Positions 15,227-22,878 of a stretch of 37,641 nucleotides of DNA are shown one piece after another. The stretch's first letter is position 1; each line of letters begins with the position of its first letter. The notes below the pieces were generated by a model. It ran no database searches. It saw nothing but the letters and a program-made list of their open reading frames with translations, and was not told the origin of the DNA. The position numbers were made by a program, and so were the translations under genes. Origin of the DNA: an uncultured Holdemania sp. GTDB taxonomy: Bacteria > Bacillota_I > Bacilli_A > Erysipelotrichales > Erysipelotrichaceae. Location of the stretch: positions 1-37,641 of the forward strand of contig CAMQTJ010000018.1 of NCBI GenBank assembly GCA_947037125.1. The letters run 5' to 3'.

Positions 15227-16998
15227 TGAAAAAACAATTAAGTGTCCTATTTTTTGTACTTAAAAAGACACATAGATTAGCCCCTTCATATATTATACTG
15301 CAATGTATTCAAACAGTTTTAGAAACAAGTTTAATCTTTGCATTTATTTATTTGCCAGCATTTATTATTGAAATTTTAACTAGTGATATGCAAGTAGAAA
15401 TAATCAAAAAGCAAGTTATAATATTTTTGTTTATAATACTTGTCGTAAGATTATTTATTAGTATTATTAATAAGCGAATTTCTATAATATCAGAAGTATT
15501 ACAATTTAAAATGATAGCTGAAGTAAATGAACAATTATTAGATGTGTCATATGATAAATTAGAGAGTCCAAAATTTATGGATCAGTTAGCTAATGCTGTT
15601 GAGCCTATTGATAATCTTGGAGCAAACACAAACTTATTTTTGGCTCTACCTAAAATAATACAGCATTTTATAACAATAGTTGGTGTAATTTCAATTGTTT
15701 ACACTTATAGTATATGGGTGGTAGTTATAGTATTTATGATGTCATTTGCTTTGTTTTTATTTAATAAAGCAAGAATTAATGAAGAGATAAATAATGCGAA
15801 GTCAAACTTTGATCAACATAAAACATATTGGTATTATTTAAGGATGATGAAAGATCCAAGTATTGCGAAAGATGTGCGATTATATAAGGCTCAACCATTT
15901 TTACTTAAAAAGGCTAAAGAGTATTATCAAAGTGTGATTGATTCAGGTACTTTACTATACAAAAATCGTGACTTAAGAGCACTTGCAGGACGTAGTTTTT
16001 CAGTATTAGTACTTATATTTATGTATTCATATTTATTGATTAATCCAAATAATGTTACAATGGAGGCATCATATTTAATCTTATTAGTTAATGCTTGTAC
16101 TACATTGTTTATCGCAATAAATATGATTCAAACAGAATTACTTACAGCTAATCAGTCACTAGTTTATTTAGCTCAATATTTAAAGTTTAATGAAATGGTT
16201 ACTTTAAGTAAAGATGATGGGACAATTAAGTGTGATCCTGAAATAACTTCAATTGAATTTAAAGATGTAACATTTGCATATCCTGATACACAAAAAAATA
16301 TTTTAGAAAACTTTAACTTACTAATTGATTCAAAACAAAGAGTTTCAATTGTCGGTGAAAATGGTTGTGGTAAAAGTACAATAATTAAATTAATTGCGAA
16401 ATTATATATACCTTGTAGTGGTTGTATTTTAATTAATGGTATCGATTTAAATTTATATGATTATGATTCTTACTTAAAACAAGTTTCAATTATTTTTCAA
16501 GATTTTAAAATCTTTGATATTTCTATTAAAGAAAATATTACATTTGAAAATAATGATGATTTAAAGTTAATGAATGCACTTCAAGAAAGTGATTTTGATA
16601 AAGAACTAGTCAAATTTAATAATGGTGTCGACACATTTACTGGAAAAGCCTTTGATGATAATGGTGTAATGCTGTCTAAAGGGCAAGAACAAAAATTAGC
16701 GATTGCTAGAAGTATTTATAAAAATGGTTCTTTAATGATCTTAGATGAACCAACAGCATCACTTGATCCGATGGCTGAAGAGTTAGTATATCAACATTTT
16801 AATCAGCTAACAAAAGATAAACTTTCAATAATTATAAGTCATCGTTTATCTAGTTGTCGTATGAGTGATGTTATAGTACTGATTGAAGATGGAAAAGTTA
16901 AACAATTAGGTAGTCATCAACAACTAATGAATGCGAAAAATAGCTATGCAAATATGTTTAATCTACAAGCTAGTAACTATTTACAAACACAAGAATAA
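15226..16998 (+). CDS. ABC exporter half-transporter 2 (membrane domain plus ATPase)
   Basis: This 590-residue protein has the same build as the preceding gene. Membrane helices lie in the first about 310 residues. The ATPase has Walker A GENGCGKST, Q-loop FQDFKIF, Walker B LMILDEPTASLD and H-loop ISHR. The signature is LSKGQ, not LSGGQ, so one of the two composite ATP sites is mildly non-canonical. Both halves keep the catalytic Glu. The ATG overlaps the stop of half 1 (TAATG), with AAGGAGG about 7 nt upstream. A weak terminator follows. Because of the coupling and matching length I read the pair as one heterodimeric exporter. No biosynthetic or immunity gene lies next to it, apart from the 18-codon ORF. 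Confidence 0.88.
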   Translation: MKKQLSVLFFVLKKTHRLAPSYIILQCIQTVLETSLIFAFIYLPAFIIEILTSDMQVEIIKKQVIIFLFIILVVRLFISIINKRISIISEVLQFKMIAEVNEQLLDVSYDKLESPKFMDQLANAVEPIDNLGANTNLFLALPKIIQHFITIVGVISIVYTYSIWVVVIVFMMSFALFLFNKARINEEINNAKSNFDQHKTYWYYLRMMKDPSIAKDVRLYKAQPFLLKKAKEYYQSVIDSGTLLYKNRDLRALAGRSFSVLVLIFMYSYLLINPNNVTMEASYLILLVNACTTLFIAINMIQTELLTANQSLVYLAQYLKFNEMVTLSKDDGTIKCDPEITSIEFKDVTFAYPDTQKNILENFNLLIDSKQRVSIVGENGCGKSTIIKLIAKLYIPCSGCILINGIDLNLYDYDSYLKQVSIIFQDFKIFDISIKENITFENNDDLKLMNALQESDFDKELVKFNNGVDTFTGKAFDDNGVMLSKGQEQKLAIARSIYKNGSLMILDEPTASLDPMAEELVYQHFNQLTKDKLSIIISHRLSSCRMSDVIVLIEDGKVKQLGSHQQLMNAKNSYANMFNLQASNYLQTQE

Positions 16999-17011
16999 AA
17001 TAGATTATAAG

Positions 17012-17042
17012 ATAACTTATTGTAAAGATAGGTTATTTTTAT
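17012..17042 (+). terminator. Intrinsic terminator of the ABC pair
   Basis: ATAACTTAT (17012-17020) pairs with ATAGGTTAT (17028-17036), with one G-T pair, followed by TTTTATT. It is moderate in strength. Confidence 0.6.
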
Positions 17043-17233
17043 TGTAAAGATACAATTTTGTTTTAGTTGGTCTAAATAACTATTTTAGTAAGAGTTTTTA
17101 TATGGTATAATTTTATCATTGATGTATATAAATTTATATATTTAATTATGAAAGAATCAAAGCTTATATGTTTATAGCAAATAATTTTGTTTATAAAAAA
17201 ATGTATATATTTGAACTTTATAGGAAGGTTTTT

Positions 17234-18688
17234 ATGGCTAAAAAAATAGGGGTATTAGCACCAGTTTCAATTCTGCCAGGAAGTCATGGGATTGGAGATT
17301 TTGGAAGTGTTTCATTTGAATTTATTGATGTTTTAGCAAATAACAATATTAGTTTATGGCAAGTATTACCTTTGAATCCATTAGGATATGGTAATTCACC
17401 TTACCAACCATATTCATCATATGCAGGTGAAGAATTATATATATCATTAGATGAATTAAAACAATTAGGTTTATTAAGTGATATTAAAAATTATGATTTA
17501 AATAATAATGTTACAGAATATGAAAAAGTAAGAATATTTAAAAATGAATATTTGAATATAGCTTATAATAATATCAATAAAAATTCAAATTTACTTGGTG
17601 AATTTAATAAATTCAAACAAGAAGTTAAATGGCTTAATAATTATGCTATTTTTATAACATTAAAAAAAGAAAATAATCTTGCTTGTTGGATTGAATGGGA
17701 AGCAAAACAAAAACAATATTTAAATAATCAATTTGATTTAAAACAATATGAAGCAAAAATAGATTATGAAAAGTTTGTGCAGTATATTTTTTATAAGCAA
17801 TGGTTTAAGTTAAAACAATATGCAAATGATAAAATGATTTCAATAATGGGTGATATACCAATTTATGTTGGAATTGATTCTTGCGATGTTTGGGAAAATC
17901 AAGAAGGTTTCTTATTAGATGATGATGGTAATCCAACATTTATTGCAGGTGTTCCACCTGATTATTTTAGTGAAACAGGTCAAAGATGGGGTAATCCTAT
18001 TTATGATTGGGAATATCAAAAAAAGACTGACTTTGAATTTTGGATAAATCGATTAAAATGGAATGATTTAATGTATGATGTAATAAGAATAGATCATTTT
18101 AGAGCATTTGATACTTATTGGAAAATACCTGCAAGTTGTACTACTGCAATTGATGGTGAATGGGTAGAAGCTCCAGGATATGAGTTATTTGATGAAATAT
18201 ATCGTCAATTACCAAATATTAATATTGTTGTAGAAGATTTAGGTTTATTAAGACCTGAAGTTTTAGAGCTTAGAGATTTTTATAAATTAGCTGGTATGAA
18301 AATTATTCAGTTTGAATTAAGACCAAACGAGGAAGAATCAATAGTTGATTATCAAAAAAATACAATTATTTATACAGGAACTCACGATAATCAAACACTT
18401 GTAGGTTGGTTTAGTGAATTAAATACTCAAGAACAATTAAACTTAAGTGTACAATATGATTGTGAAATTGATGAAGTGGTATTAGAAATTATTAAACAAT
18501 GTTTAAATTTTAATAATGAACTAACAGTATTACCAGTTCAAGATATTTTAGGTTTAGGAACTAATGCAAGATTTAATACTCCAGGTACAGTTGGAGCACC
18601 TAACTGGTTGTGGAAGATGGAATCATTTGATGAATTATACAAAAAAATAATAAGTTTTAAAAGCTTAGTTAAATCGATTAAGTCATAA
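17234..18688 (+). CDS. malQ: 4-alpha-glucanotransferase (amylomaltase, GH77)
   Basis: The 484-residue enzyme transfers maltodextrin segments between alpha-1,4-glucans in the cytosol. It starts with the family's VLAPVSILPGSHGIGDFG and WQVLPLNPLGYGNSPYQPYS. The catalytic residues are visible: Asp nucleophile in IRIDHFRAF, Glu acid/base in VVEDLG, and transition-state Asp in GTHDNQT. The end, NTPGTVGAPNW, is also typical. The start is the ATG at 17234, with AGGAAGG 5 nt upstream. A longer frame from 17168 lacks a ribosome-binding site. An extended -10 (TGGTATAAT, 17103-17111) may be its promoter, giving a leader of about 115 nt. No other maltose or glycogen gene is adjacent. Confidence 0.95.
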   Translation: MAKKIGVLAPVSILPGSHGIGDFGSVSFEFIDVLANNNISLWQVLPLNPLGYGNSPYQPYSSYAGEELYISLDELKQLGLLSDIKNYDLNNNVTEYEKVRIFKNEYLNIAYNNINKNSNLLGEFNKFKQEVKWLNNYAIFITLKKENNLACWIEWEAKQKQYLNNQFDLKQYEAKIDYEKFVQYIFYKQWFKLKQYANDKMISIMGDIPIYVGIDSCDVWENQEGFLLDDDGNPTFIAGVPPDYFSETGQRWGNPIYDWEYQKKTDFEFWINRLKWNDLMYDVIRIDHFRAFDTYWKIPASCTTAIDGEWVEAPGYELFDEIYRQLPNINIVVEDLGLLRPEVLELRDFYKLAGMKIIQFELRPNEEESIVDYQKNTIIYTGTHDNQTLVGWFSELNTQEQLNLSVQYDCEIDEVVLEIIKQCLNFNNELTVLPVQDILGLGTNARFNTPGTVGAPNWLWKMESFDELYKKIISFKSLVKSIKS

Positions 18689-18756
18689 GATTTTAATCAC
18701 ACTTAAATATTTTATGAAATTACAATGTATGATTAATTAAATGTAAATAATATAAT

Positions 18757-18803
18757 AAACAGGATACATGGATGAATTATACATCTTTGTATCCTGTTTT
18801 CTT
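18757..18803. terminator. Shared terminator between malQ and the Crp/Fnr regulator
   Basis: A 12-bp stem pairs AAACAGGATACA (18757-18768) with TGTATCCTGTTT (18788-18799). An inner GATG/CATC helix and a T run follow. It suits both converging genes. Confidence 0.85.
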
Positions 18804-18827
18804 TATGTAATTATAGGTTGATATTTA

Positions 18828-19475
18828 TTAATATAAAAGTTGAAATTCATTTTTATGATACTTTATTAAACCATCTTTTTGCATTTTACTTAATTCATTA
18901 GACATTGCACTTCTATCAACACATAAATATGCAGCAAGATTTTCTCTACTATAGGTAATTGTGAAATTATTTGAATTTTGCATACTAAAAAACATTAATA
19001 GACGTTCTCTTATTGATCTTTTCGATATTATTTCAATTTTTTGATGTAACACTAAGTTTTTTCTTGAGATTACTTTAAGCATATTTTCAATAAGTTTTAA
19101 ATGAAATAAACAGCCTGTACAACATGTTGTTATTTTTTGATAGTTAATGATCAATACTTCAGTTTTTTCTAAGCTAATGACACTTACAGGACTTTTAGGG
19201 ATAGTTGCACAGGCAAAAACTTCACCAAATGTTTGTGGTGAAATGATTTTTGCTATGATATTTTCTTTCCCATCAAAACTTTCTTTTATGACTTTTACAC
19301 TACCTGATATAATAATATAAACTGAGTCAACTGGATCATTTAGATTTAAAATAATTTCTTTATTTTTAAATGATTTTATAGTTGGTGATAAACAATTAGA
19401 CAATGTAATAAAATCATTTAAATTTTTGTCTTCAAATAAAGGGTTATTCTTTACAATATTATAAATATATTCCAT
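18828..19475 (-). CDS. Crp/Fnr-family transcriptional regulator with a Cys-rich motif
   Basis: The 215-residue protein has an N-terminal cyclic-nucleotide-type beta-roll (about 10-115, with GSVKVIKE and GEVFACATI), a long dimer helix and a C-terminal winged helix (YSRENLAAYLCVDRSAMSNELSKMQKDGLI, about 175-204). TTCCTGCLFHLKLIENML (about 116-133) carries Cys118, Cys119 and Cys122, followed by FH and LIxN. This looks like the redox or metal-sensing variants found next to hybrid-cluster-protein genes in anaerobes. The residues for cAMP binding are not evident. The start is the ATG at 19475 with AGAGG upstream. The longer frame would run through the shared promoter. It diverges from a ferredoxin-like gene and very likely controls it and itself through two sites in between. 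Confidence 0.8.
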   Translation of the reverse strand: MEYIYNIVKNNPLFEDKNLNDFITLSNCLSPTIKSFKNKEIILNLNDPVDSVYIIISGSVKVIKESFDGKENIIAKIISPQTFGEVFACATIPKSPVSVISLEKTEVLIINYQKITTCCTGCLFHLKLIENMLKVISRKNLVLHQKIEIISKRSIRERLLMFFSMQNSNNFTITYSRENLAAYLCVDRSAMSNELSKMQKDGLIKYHKNEFQLLY

Positions 19476-19487
19476 ATATACCTCTTT

Positions 19488-19547
19488 ATGTTGTAATAAC
19501 AACATACTTATTGATTGAATTATACTATAATAAAGTTGTATAAACAA
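19488..19547. promoter_or_regulatory. Divergent promoters with two TTGT-N4-ACAA operators
   Basis: Site 1 is a perfect dyad, ATGTTGT-AATA-ACAACAT (19488-19505). Site 2 is TTGT-ATAA-ACAA (19536-19547). Their centres are 45 bp apart. For the plus gene, TATAAT (19526-19531) has no good -35, and site 1 centres about 41.5 bp before the expected start, the class II activator position. For the minus gene, TATAAT (19524-19519) has TTGTTT (19547-19542) as -35 at 17 bp, inside site 2. Activation of the ferredoxin gene and self-repression are inferred from this. Confidence 0.7.
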
Positions 19548-19560
19548 GTAGGAGAAAATT

Positions 19561-20235
19561 ATGAATAAACAAATTATAACAATAGATAAAGAAAAATGTG
19601 TTGGTTGTGGACTTTGCGTTAACACATGTCATCAAGGTGCAATAGGATTAGTAGATGGTAAGGCACAATTATTACGTGAAGATTATTGTGATGGACTTGG
19701 TAGATGTCTGCCAATGTGTCCTACAAATGCTATAAGTTTTACAATGAAAGACGTATCAAATACAAATGATCAAAGTACAGTACAAAATGCAGGTGCTAGT
19801 TGTGCTAGTGTAAAACCTATGGTATTTAAAGCAAATAATGCTATATCAAATCAATCAATGATTTATAAACCTCAAACACAACTTAGACAATGGCCAATTC
19901 AAATTAAACTAGTATCACCTAATTCATCATTTTTAAAAAATGCTGACATTTTAATTGCAGCTGATTGTAGTGCTTATGCTTATGCGAATTTTCATAATGA
20001 ATTTATGAAAAATAAAGTGACAATTATTGGCTGTCCTAAACTTGATGATATTGATTATTCAAATAAATTAAAAGAAATATTTAGCTTTAATGATATTAAT
20101 TCAATAACTGTTGTAAGAATGGAAGTTCCATGTTGTACTAAAATTGAAAGTTACACAACAAAAGCATTAAATGAATGTGGTAAAAACATACCATATAAAG
20201 TTATTACAATTAGTTGTGATGGAAGAATACTGTAA
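19561..20235 (+). CDS. Two-cluster 4Fe-4S ferredoxin-like protein with a C-terminal Cys-containing domain
   Basis: The 224-residue protein begins with a bacterial ferredoxin domain. Cluster 1 ligands lie in CVGCGLCVNTC (about 13-23). Cluster 2 is variant, CDGLGRCLPMC followed by PTNAI. A linker leads to a C-terminal part with ADCSAYAYANFH, GCPKLDD and EVPCCTKIE, which look like extra metal or thiol positions. Proteins of this build often lie beside hybrid cluster protein (Hcp) genes and an HcpR/Crp-type regulator in anaerobes, where a role in electron supply under nitrosative stress is proposed. No hcp gene is next to it here. AGGAG sits 6 nt before the ATG. Its promoter looks activator-dependent (see 19488-19547). 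Confidence 0.82.
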   Translation: MNKQIITIDKEKCVGCGLCVNTCHQGAIGLVDGKAQLLREDYCDGLGRCLPMCPTNAISFTMKDVSNTNDQSTVQNAGASCASVKPMVFKANNAISNQSMIYKPQTQLRQWPIQIKLVSPNSSFLKNADILIAADCSAYAYANFHNEFMKNKVTIIGCPKLDDIDYSNKLKEIFSFNDINSITVVRMEVPCCTKIESYTTKALNECGKNIPYKVITISCDGRIL

Positions 20236-20251
20236 TATAAAATAAGATAGT

Positions 20252-20296
20252 AAAAAAGGATAAATTCGATATATCATCGTCATTATCCTTTTTTTA
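20252..20296. terminator. Shared terminator between the ferredoxin and PH-domain genes
   Basis: AAAAAAGGATAA (20252-20263) pairs with TTATCCTTTTTT (20283-20294), with a further CGAT/ATCG helix inside. It is symmetric enough to serve both converging genes. Confidence 0.88.
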
Positions 20297-20309
20297 TTAA
20301 TCTATAATT

Positions 20310-20684
20310 TTAATCTAGTTCTATGTTACTAATGTCATCAGCACCAATATCTTGCATATTGATTGTTCTGCGTTTAATGCGGTGATCTTCTGAAGCGTTT
20401 AAAATGAAGTCTTTAATTTCACGTGCATTTTTAATGTGATGTAATTCAAGTGTTGGGTGAGTTGTATCACCAGTGCTACAAACAACTGTACCTAAACCAA
20501 AGATTCTTTCTAATAGACTAGAATTTAATGCTACGTCTTGTATTTTGTACATGTAACAATCATTTTCTTTGCGATTTAAAAATCCTTCACGAATTGTAAG
20601 ACGTTCTTCATCAATTTCATATGTTGTGAAAGTGAAAGGTAAACCTAAAAATAATATTCTTTTGCGTTCTGTATAACTTCTCAT
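20310..20684 (-). CDS. Small PH-domain protein (bPH2/YdbS-like)
   Basis: The 124-residue protein reads as a bacterial PH (bPH2) domain. An early hydrophobic/aromatic strand ([17 protein letters not shown]) is followed by [14 protein letters not shown], the turn that in this family reports L-x-I-x-x-G-x-x-x-x-x, then [22 protein letters not shown], the most recognisable part of the fold, and a closing helix ([10 protein letters not shown]). No membrane helix or partner domain is attached, unlike YdbS/YdbT. Function is unknown. The start is the ATG at 20684 with AGGAG 8 nt upstream. The longer frame to 20726 would include that site. It is monocistronic. Confidence 0.75.
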   Translation of the reverse strand: MRSYTERKRILFLGLPFTFTTYEIDEERLTIREGFLNRKENDCYMYKIQDVALNSSLLERIFGLGTVVCSTGDTTHPTLELHHIKNAREIKDFILNASEDHRIKRRTINMQDIGADDISNIELD

Positions 20685-20925
20685 AAGTGTTTCTCCTTTT
20701 TTTATAGTAGATGTAAAATGTACCATAATAATTTATACTCGTATAATTTTTGTAATAAATTAATTAACCTAATTGTAATTAAGGTTTAATTTAATCTATA
20801 TTATAACATAATTATTTATTAAATTATTCATTTATCATCAATTATATAATTATTATTATTTTTATATTGATATATCTTAAAATATAATTATAAATATGCT
20901 TTATATATGTTATAGTTAGACGTAC

Positions 20926-20947
20926 TTTGATAAATGATTTTATCAAA
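20926..20947 (+). promoter_or_regulatory. 9-bp inverted repeat ahead of the intact HxlR gene
   Basis: TTTGATAAA (20926-20934) and TTTATCAAA (20939-20947) form a perfect dyad around TGAT, 29 bp before the ATG. It is probably an auto-operator or a 5' hairpin. The rest of 20727-20976 is AT-rich, with a possible TATAGT -10 at 20911. Confidence 0.5.
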
Positions 20948-20976
20948 ATGATATTGATAAAAATAGGAGGAATAAA

Positions 20977-21333
20977 ATGCCGAAAGATAGAAATAATAAA
21001 GTCAGCTGTGAGCATTATAGATGTGACATTGAATTAACCTTAGAAATAATAGGGGGAAAGTGGAAGGCTTTAATACTGTGGGAGTTGATCAAATATTCTG
21101 TTATAAGATTTAATGAGTTTAGAAGACTTATTCCAGAAATAACACAAAAAATGCTTACACAACAACTTAAAGATTTAGAAAGTAATGCAATTATTAGTAA
21201 AAAAGTTTACCCACAAGTACCACCAATGGTTGAATATAGTTTGACTCAAATGGGTATTAATCTTATTCCGATATTAGAATCAATGGATAATTGGGGAAAA
21301 GATTACGTTATTAATTATAATTTGAAAAAATAA
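20977..21333 (+). CDS. HxlR-family transcriptional regulator
   Basis: The 118-residue protein shows the HxlR winged-helix pattern: CEHYRCDIELTLEIIGGKWKALILWEL (about 11-37), where the GGKWK-x-x-IL core is the family hallmark, RFNEFRRLIPEITQKMLTQQLKDLE (about 44-68) as the recognition part, and VEYSLTQMG as the wing and following helix. Cys11 and Cys16 lie at the N-terminus, where redox- or electrophile-sensing relatives (YodB, HypR) have their reactive Cys. Sensing of aldehydes or oxidants is therefore plausible but not shown. AGGAGG stands 6 nt before the ATG. It precedes ADH copy 2 by about 200 bp, which contain a tandem operator. A decayed paralogue lies at 8111-8461. Confidence 0.88.
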   Translation: MPKDRNNKVSCEHYRCDIELTLEIIGGKWKALILWELIKYSVIRFNEFRRLIPEITQKMLTQQLKDLESNAIISKKVYPQVPPMVEYSLTQMGINLIPILESMDNWGKDYVINYNLKK

Positions 21334-21376
21334 TTAAATATTTAAAATGTTAGCTAAACCTTTATTTTAGCTATTT

Positions 21377-21417
21377 CCTACCAAAAGGTGAGTGTCAATT
21401 CCTACCATTTGGTAAGT
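21377..21417 (+). promoter_or_regulatory. Tandem operator for the HxlR regulator ahead of ADH copy 2
   Basis: Two units, CCTACC-AAAA-GGTGAGT (21377-21393) and CCTACC-ATTT-GGTAAGT (21401-21417), repeat with a 24-bp period. Each contains a small dyad, TACC/GGTR. HxlR proteins bind short TACC/GGTA-like dyads as dimers. Assignment to this regulator is inferred from its position and from parallel decay in the other copy. Confidence 0.65.
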
Positions 21418-21467
21418 AACGAACTATAAAGTGCCTTCTTTTTTTATTATTGATATTGATTTATTAT

Positions 21468-21507
21468 ATTGTCAGCAAACAAATACAAATTAGTGTTTGC
21501 AGACAAT
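21468..21507 (+). promoter_or_regulatory. 13-bp imperfect inverted repeat in the ADH copy 2 leader
   Basis: Arms 21468-21480 (ATTGTCAGCAAAC) and 21495-21507 (GTTTGCAGACAAT) pair with one mismatch across 14 nt, ending 29 bp before the ATG. It may be an operator or an mRNA hairpin. No clear promoter can be assigned around it. Confidence 0.5.
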
Positions 21508-21536
21508 TATATTATATAATAGAAAGAGGTATTAAA

Positions 21537-22703
21537 ATGGCAAGATTTACAATTCCAAGAGACACATATATGGGAGATGATGCAATAAGCAACCTTAAAG
21601 ATATTACAGGTAAAAAAGCTTATATTGTAATCGGATCAAACAGATTAGTAAAAGATGGTACTTTAGCAAAAGTTGAAGGATATCTTAAACAAGCAGGTAT
21701 TGAAAGTAAAGTATTTATTGGTGTAGAAGCAGATCCTAGTGTTAATACAGTTAATAAAGGTGTAGCTGAAATGAATGAATATAATCCTGATTGGATTATT
21801 GGTATTGGTGGTGGTTCACCAATTGATGCTGCAAAAGCAATGTGGTTATTTTATGAGTACCCAGAATTTACATTTGAAGAAGCTATTAAACCATTTAATC
21901 TTCCACCACTTCGTCAAAAAGCAAGATTTATTGGTATTACAACAACTAGTGGTACTGCAACAGAAGTTACATCATTTAGTGTTATTACAGACAATGAAAC
22001 AGGTATTAAATACCCGATTGCTGACTTTAACTTAACTCCTGATATTGCAATAGTTGATACAAACTTAGTATTAAGTTTAACTCCTAATGTTGTAGCAAAT
22101 ACAGGTCTTGATGTACTGACTCATGCAATTGAGGCTTATGTTTCAACTATGGCTACACCATTAACTGATGCATTAGCGATGAAAGCTATCGAAATGACAG
22201 TTGAAAATTTAGAAAAATCTTATGCAGAAGATGTTACTGCAAGAAAAAATATGCATATTGCACAAAACTTAGCTGGAATGGCATTCTCAAATGCAATTTT
22301 AGGAATAGTTCATTCAATGGCACATAAGACAGGTGATATCTTTAGTATTCCTCATGGTTTAGCAAATGCTATTTACCTTACTTATGCAATTGAGTACAAT
22401 GCAAAAACAGCTCCGGCTAAGTATGTGGAAATCGCTAAGCAATTACACTTACAAGGTGATACAGATCAACAACTTGTTACTTCATTAATTGATTTAATCA
22501 AGAATATGAGAAAAGATATGAATATTCCTGCAACACTTAAAGAATTTGGTGTTAATGAAGCTGAATTCTTAAAAAGATTACCAAGTCTTGCATCAACTGC
22601 AGTTGCAGATCCATGTACTGGTACAAATCCTCGTACAATTGAGAATTCTACTATGGAAAAATTGTATATGGCAGCATACTATGGTGAAACTGTTAAGTTT
22701 TAA
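21537..22703 (+). CDS. Iron-containing (group III) alcohol dehydrogenase, copy 2
   Basis: This is a 388-residue paralogue of the ADH at 8677, with the same motifs: GIGGGSPIDAAKAMW for NAD(P), and metal ligands in GLDVLTHAIEAY and VHSMAHKTGD...IPHGLANA. It interconverts alcohols and aldehydes in the cytosol. Differences from copy 1 are scattered substitutions, many of them at the surface, such as ELRNIKGKK against NLKDITGKK. No gap is present. The start is the ATG at 21537, 7 nt after AGAGG. A frame opening at 21450 would run through the leader repeat and has no ribosome-binding site. It still has an intact HxlR gene and operator, so it is probably the regulated, ancestral member. Confidence 0.9.
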   Translation: MARFTIPRDTYMGDDAISNLKDITGKKAYIVIGSNRLVKDGTLAKVEGYLKQAGIESKVFIGVEADPSVNTVNKGVAEMNEYNPDWIIGIGGGSPIDAAKAMWLFYEYPEFTFEEAIKPFNLPPLRQKARFIGITTTSGTATEVTSFSVITDNETGIKYPIADFNLTPDIAIVDTNLVLSLTPNVVANTGLDVLTHAIEAYVSTMATPLTDALAMKAIEMTVENLEKSYAEDVTARKNMHIAQNLAGMAFSNAILGIVHSMAHKTGDIFSIPHGLANAIYLTYAIEYNAKTAPAKYVEIAKQLHLQGDTDQQLVTSLIDLIKNMRKDMNIPATLKEFGVNEAEFLKRLPSLASTAVADPCTGTNPRTIENSTMEKLYMAAYYGETVKF

Positions 22704-22750
22704 GTAATAAAAGATTTAAACTTTATAAATAACAATAATGGATTACAATT

Positions 22751-22797
22751 ACATACACCAATAAACTATAATAAGTTTATTGGTGTATGTTTTCTTA
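22751..22797 (+). terminator. Intrinsic terminator of ADH copy 2
   Basis: A 17-bp stem pairs 22751-22767 (core CACCAATAAACT) with 22774-22790, followed by TTTTCTTATTT. Confidence 0.85.
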
Positions 22798-22814
22798 TTT
22801 ATTATTATATATTT

Positions 22815-22868
22815 TAATTAAAAAACTCTAAGTATTTATCACAATTATGTGGTTTATACTTAGAGTTT
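22815..22868 (-). terminator. Intrinsic terminator of ispG
   Basis: AAACTCTAAGTAT (22823-22835) pairs with ATACTTAGAGTTT (22856-22868). Read on the minus strand it ends in a T-rich tract, 10 nt beyond the ispG stop. Confidence 0.82.
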
Positions 22869-22878
22869 ATTTTATTAA

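Noticed and set aside
19476-19625. A 50-residue N-terminal extension of the Crp/Fnr regulator.
   Set aside because: The extension reads through the divergent promoter and operators and into the ferredoxin gene. The ATG at 19475 has AGAGG at normal spacing and gives the usual family length.
21468-21507. A Rex (redox) operator or a catabolite-response element ahead of ADH copy 2.
   Set aside because: The arms do not fit TTGTGAA/TTCACAA-type Rex sites or the cre pattern. I list it only as an inverted repeat.
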